A stretch of DNA of 64,000 bases, from the NCBI RefSeq assembly GCF_000746085.1, contig NZ_KN050805.1:62001-126000 (forward strand). Reading direction: 5' to 3'. The DNA comes from Methylocapsa aurea. GTDB lineage: Bacteria > Pseudomonadota > Alphaproteobacteria > Rhizobiales > Beijerinckiaceae. A model generated the notes under the pieces. That model worked only from the letters and a program-made list of their open reading frames with translations, made no database searches and was not told the origin of the DNA. Shown here piece after piece: positions 62,552 through 64,000 of this stretch. The number at the start of each line of letters is the position of its first letter. Position 1 is the stretch's first letter. The position numbers and the translations under genes were made by a program.

Positions 62552-64000
62552 ATGGTCGACCCCGAACGCGCCAACGCCAGGATTCATTTCATCTTCCAAA
62601 TTCCCTCGCAGCTCTTTGCCCATCTCCGCGCCCAAGTCCGCGCCCTCGTGCGGCGCGACGAGATCGGACTCATCGGCTTGGGGCTTCTCGCCGGCGCGAC
62701 CTCGGGTCTCTTCGTCAGCGGCATCCTCGCCGGCTCAAGCTTCCTGCATGAATGGCTTTTCGGACAAGCGCGCGTAAGCAGCCTCGCGGCGCTGGGCAGC
62801 CCGGCGCAAGCGCTGGCTCCGCTCGCCGGCGGCCTGCTGCTCGGCTTCTGCGGGATATTCATCCGTAGATGGCGCCCGCGCCGGCCGGTCGATCCGATCG
62901 AGGCCAATGCGCTGCATGGCGGTCGGATGTCGCTTCGAGACAGCGCCATCATTACCGCGCAAACCGTGATTTCGAACGGTTTTGGCGCTTCCGTCGGATT
63001 GGAGGCGGCCTATACGCAGATGGGGTCGGGCTTCGCCTCATGGCTCGGGCGCGTCTTTGCGCTGCGGCGCAACGACATGCGGACGCTGGTGGCATGCGGT
63101 TCGGCGGGCGCGATCGGCGCCGCGTTCGGAGCGCCCGTGACCGGGGCCTTTTACGCATTCGAGCTTATTCTTGGAACCTATACGCCCTTTGGCCTCGCGC
63201 CGGTCGGCGCCGCGGCCATCGGCGGCGTCCTGGTCGCGCGCCTGCTTGGCTCCAGCGGCGCATTCATGGGAGAGGTCGTCGCGCCATCGGCCCTTTCCGA
63301 AACCGAAATGGCGCTGCTGCTCCTGCTTGGGGTTTTTTGCGCCGCGTTTGGCATCGCGATTATGGGGGCCGTGCGATATGTCGAGGCGTTTTTCCGCTGG
63401 ACTCGACTGCCGCAGGCGATTCAGCCGGCGCTTGGCGGACTTGCCGTCGGCGCGATGGCCCTGGTGACGCCTCAGGTGCTGGGCTCAGGCCATGGCGCCT
63501 TGTTCGAATTGTTCTTTGGGGCCGGTCGTCCGGCGATCGACCTCATCGTCCTGGCGCTGGCCCTAAAAGCGATCGCCTCCGTGATCTCGATCGGTTCGGG
63601 CTTTCGCGGCGGCCTCTTTTTCGCCTCGCTTTTCCTTGGCGCGATGATGGGCGAGGCCTACGCCGCCGCGATTGGGGCTCTCTATCCGGTCATCGCGCCC
63701 AATGCCTGGGTCTGCGCTATTGTCGGAATGACGGCGCTCGGCGTCGCGATCGTCGGCGGCCCCTTGACGATGAGTTTTCTGGCGCTGGAGACCACCGGAG
63801 ATTTCCCCTTGAGCCTCGCGATGCTTTCCGTCTCAACGGTCGTCTCCGTCATCGTCCGACGCCTGTTCGGCTATTCATTCGCGACCTGGCGCTTGCATCT
63901 GCGGGGAGAATCGATTCGCAGCGCCCATGACATCGGCTGGATGCGCGATCTGACGGTCGGGCGGATGATGCGAACCGATGTCGCGACGGCGCCATCTTGG
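62552..64000 (+). CDS. ClC-family chloride channel/transporter, partial at right edge
   Basis: The plus-strand frame from ATG 62552 stays open to the end of the window (483 codons), so the C-terminus is missing. ClC blocks: VISNGFGASVGLEAAYTQ (the family G-x-x-x-G-x-E block), GSAGAIGAAFGAPVTGAFYA, LGSGHGALFELFFGAG, AIASVISIGSGFRGGLF and GVAIVGGPLTMSFLALETTG. About ten hydrophobic segments are seen. The last residues MRDLTVGRMMRTDVATAP look like the start of a CBS domain, so this is probably the CBS-containing type. It carries Cl-/H+ or other anions; channel versus exchanger cannot be decided here. Confidence 0.9.
   Translation, partial: MVDPERANARIHFIFQIPSQLFAHLRAQVRALVRRDEIGLIGLGLLAGATSGLFVSGILAGSSFLHEWLFGQARVSSLAALGSPAQALAPLAGGLLLGFCGIFIRRWRPRRPVDPIEANALHGGRMSLRDSAIITAQTVISNGFGASVGLEAAYTQMGSGFASWLGRVFALRRNDMRTLVACGSAGAIGAAFGAPVTGAFYAFELILGTYTPFGLAPVGAAAIGGVLVARLLGSSGAFMGEVVAPSALSETEMALLLLLGVFCAAFGIAIMGAVRYVEAFFRWTRLPQAIQPALGGLAVGAMALVTPQVLGSGHGALFELFFGAGRPAIDLIVLALALKAIASVISIGSGFRGGLFFASLFLGAMMGEAYAAAIGALYPVIAPNAWVCAIVGMTALGVAIVGGPLTMSFLALETTGDFPLSLAMLSVSTVVSVIVRRLFGYSFATWRLHLRGESIRSAHDIGWMRDLTVGRMMRTDVATAPSW

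Noticed and set aside
1-64000. CRISPR arrays, tRNA/rRNA genes, insertion sequences or prophage
   Set aside because: No regularly spaced repeats, cloverleaf-type sequence, transposase or phage gene was recognised; tRNA detection by eye is imperfect.

Overview
The window is a 64 kb chromosomal segment of a GC-rich alphaproteobacterium. It is most likely a methylotroph of the Hyphomicrobiales, with the Beijerinckiaceae (Methylocella/Methylocapsa relatives) a good guess. The evidence is a near-complete tetrahydromethanopterin/methylofuran (H4MPT/MYFR) formaldehyde-oxidation island in an order recalled from alphaproteobacterial methylotrophs, an Irr-type Fur regulator next to hemH, a yajC-secD-secF-Mth938-phytoene-synthase-like run, and dispersed palindromic repeats of types common in this order. 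No rRNA, tRNA, CRISPR, prophage or insertion sequence was seen. The assignment rests on gene content only; no database was searched.

Layout. 1-9.3 kb: the edge of a fasciclin-domain secreted protein, purD, a small unknown gene, mutL, an alpha/beta hydrolase, a pair of M16 peptidase-like genes and an exported unknown. 9.5-19.9 kb: housekeeping genes, mostly on the minus strand: lspA, ileS (carrying an in-frame palindromic repeat), a squalene/phytoene-synthase-like gene, a Mth938-like gene, secF, secD and yajC; then a plus-strand P-loop ATPase and dusA. 20-30.2 kb: accessory genes for a GMC oxidoreductase, a large two-haem cytochrome c, an exported membrane-anchored protein, a TPR protein and a membrane patatin-like lipase.

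30.6-53.4 kb is the C1 island. A plus-strand run encodes beta-RFAP synthase, mtdB, an ATP-grasp protein, mch, orf5 (ATP-grasp), orf7 (CitG-like) and fae. A HisA-like gene on the minus strand and an MfnF-like gene on the plus strand follow. Then comes a long minus-strand run, read from 46.6 kb down to 39.2 kb: pabB, pabA, pabC, an mfnB-folB fusion, an mfnE-like kinase, a DmrB/AfpA-like flavoprotein, a dihydropteroate-synthase-like gene and a DUF447 gene. After a roughly 1 kb gap with one small ORF, the plus-strand fhcB-fhcA-fhcD-fhcC operon runs directly into folP and folK. Together these genes make p-aminobenzoate, couple it to phosphoribose, build the pterin and furan carriers, and use them: Fae condenses formaldehyde with H4MPT, MtdB and Mch oxidise it to formyl level, and Fhc releases formate.

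53.6-64 kb returns to housekeeping: hemH, irr, a glutaredoxin, DUF1178, an M3 oligopeptidase, bluB, ychF, a small unknown, pth, rplY (long L25) and a ClC-type chloride channel cut by the right edge.

The main points for a second look are the MfnB-FolB fusion, the HisA-like and CitG-like island genes of unsettled function, the palindromic element inside ileS, a two-hairpin repeat whose two copies differ by compensated base pairs, and the cytochrome/GMC/exported-protein cluster.
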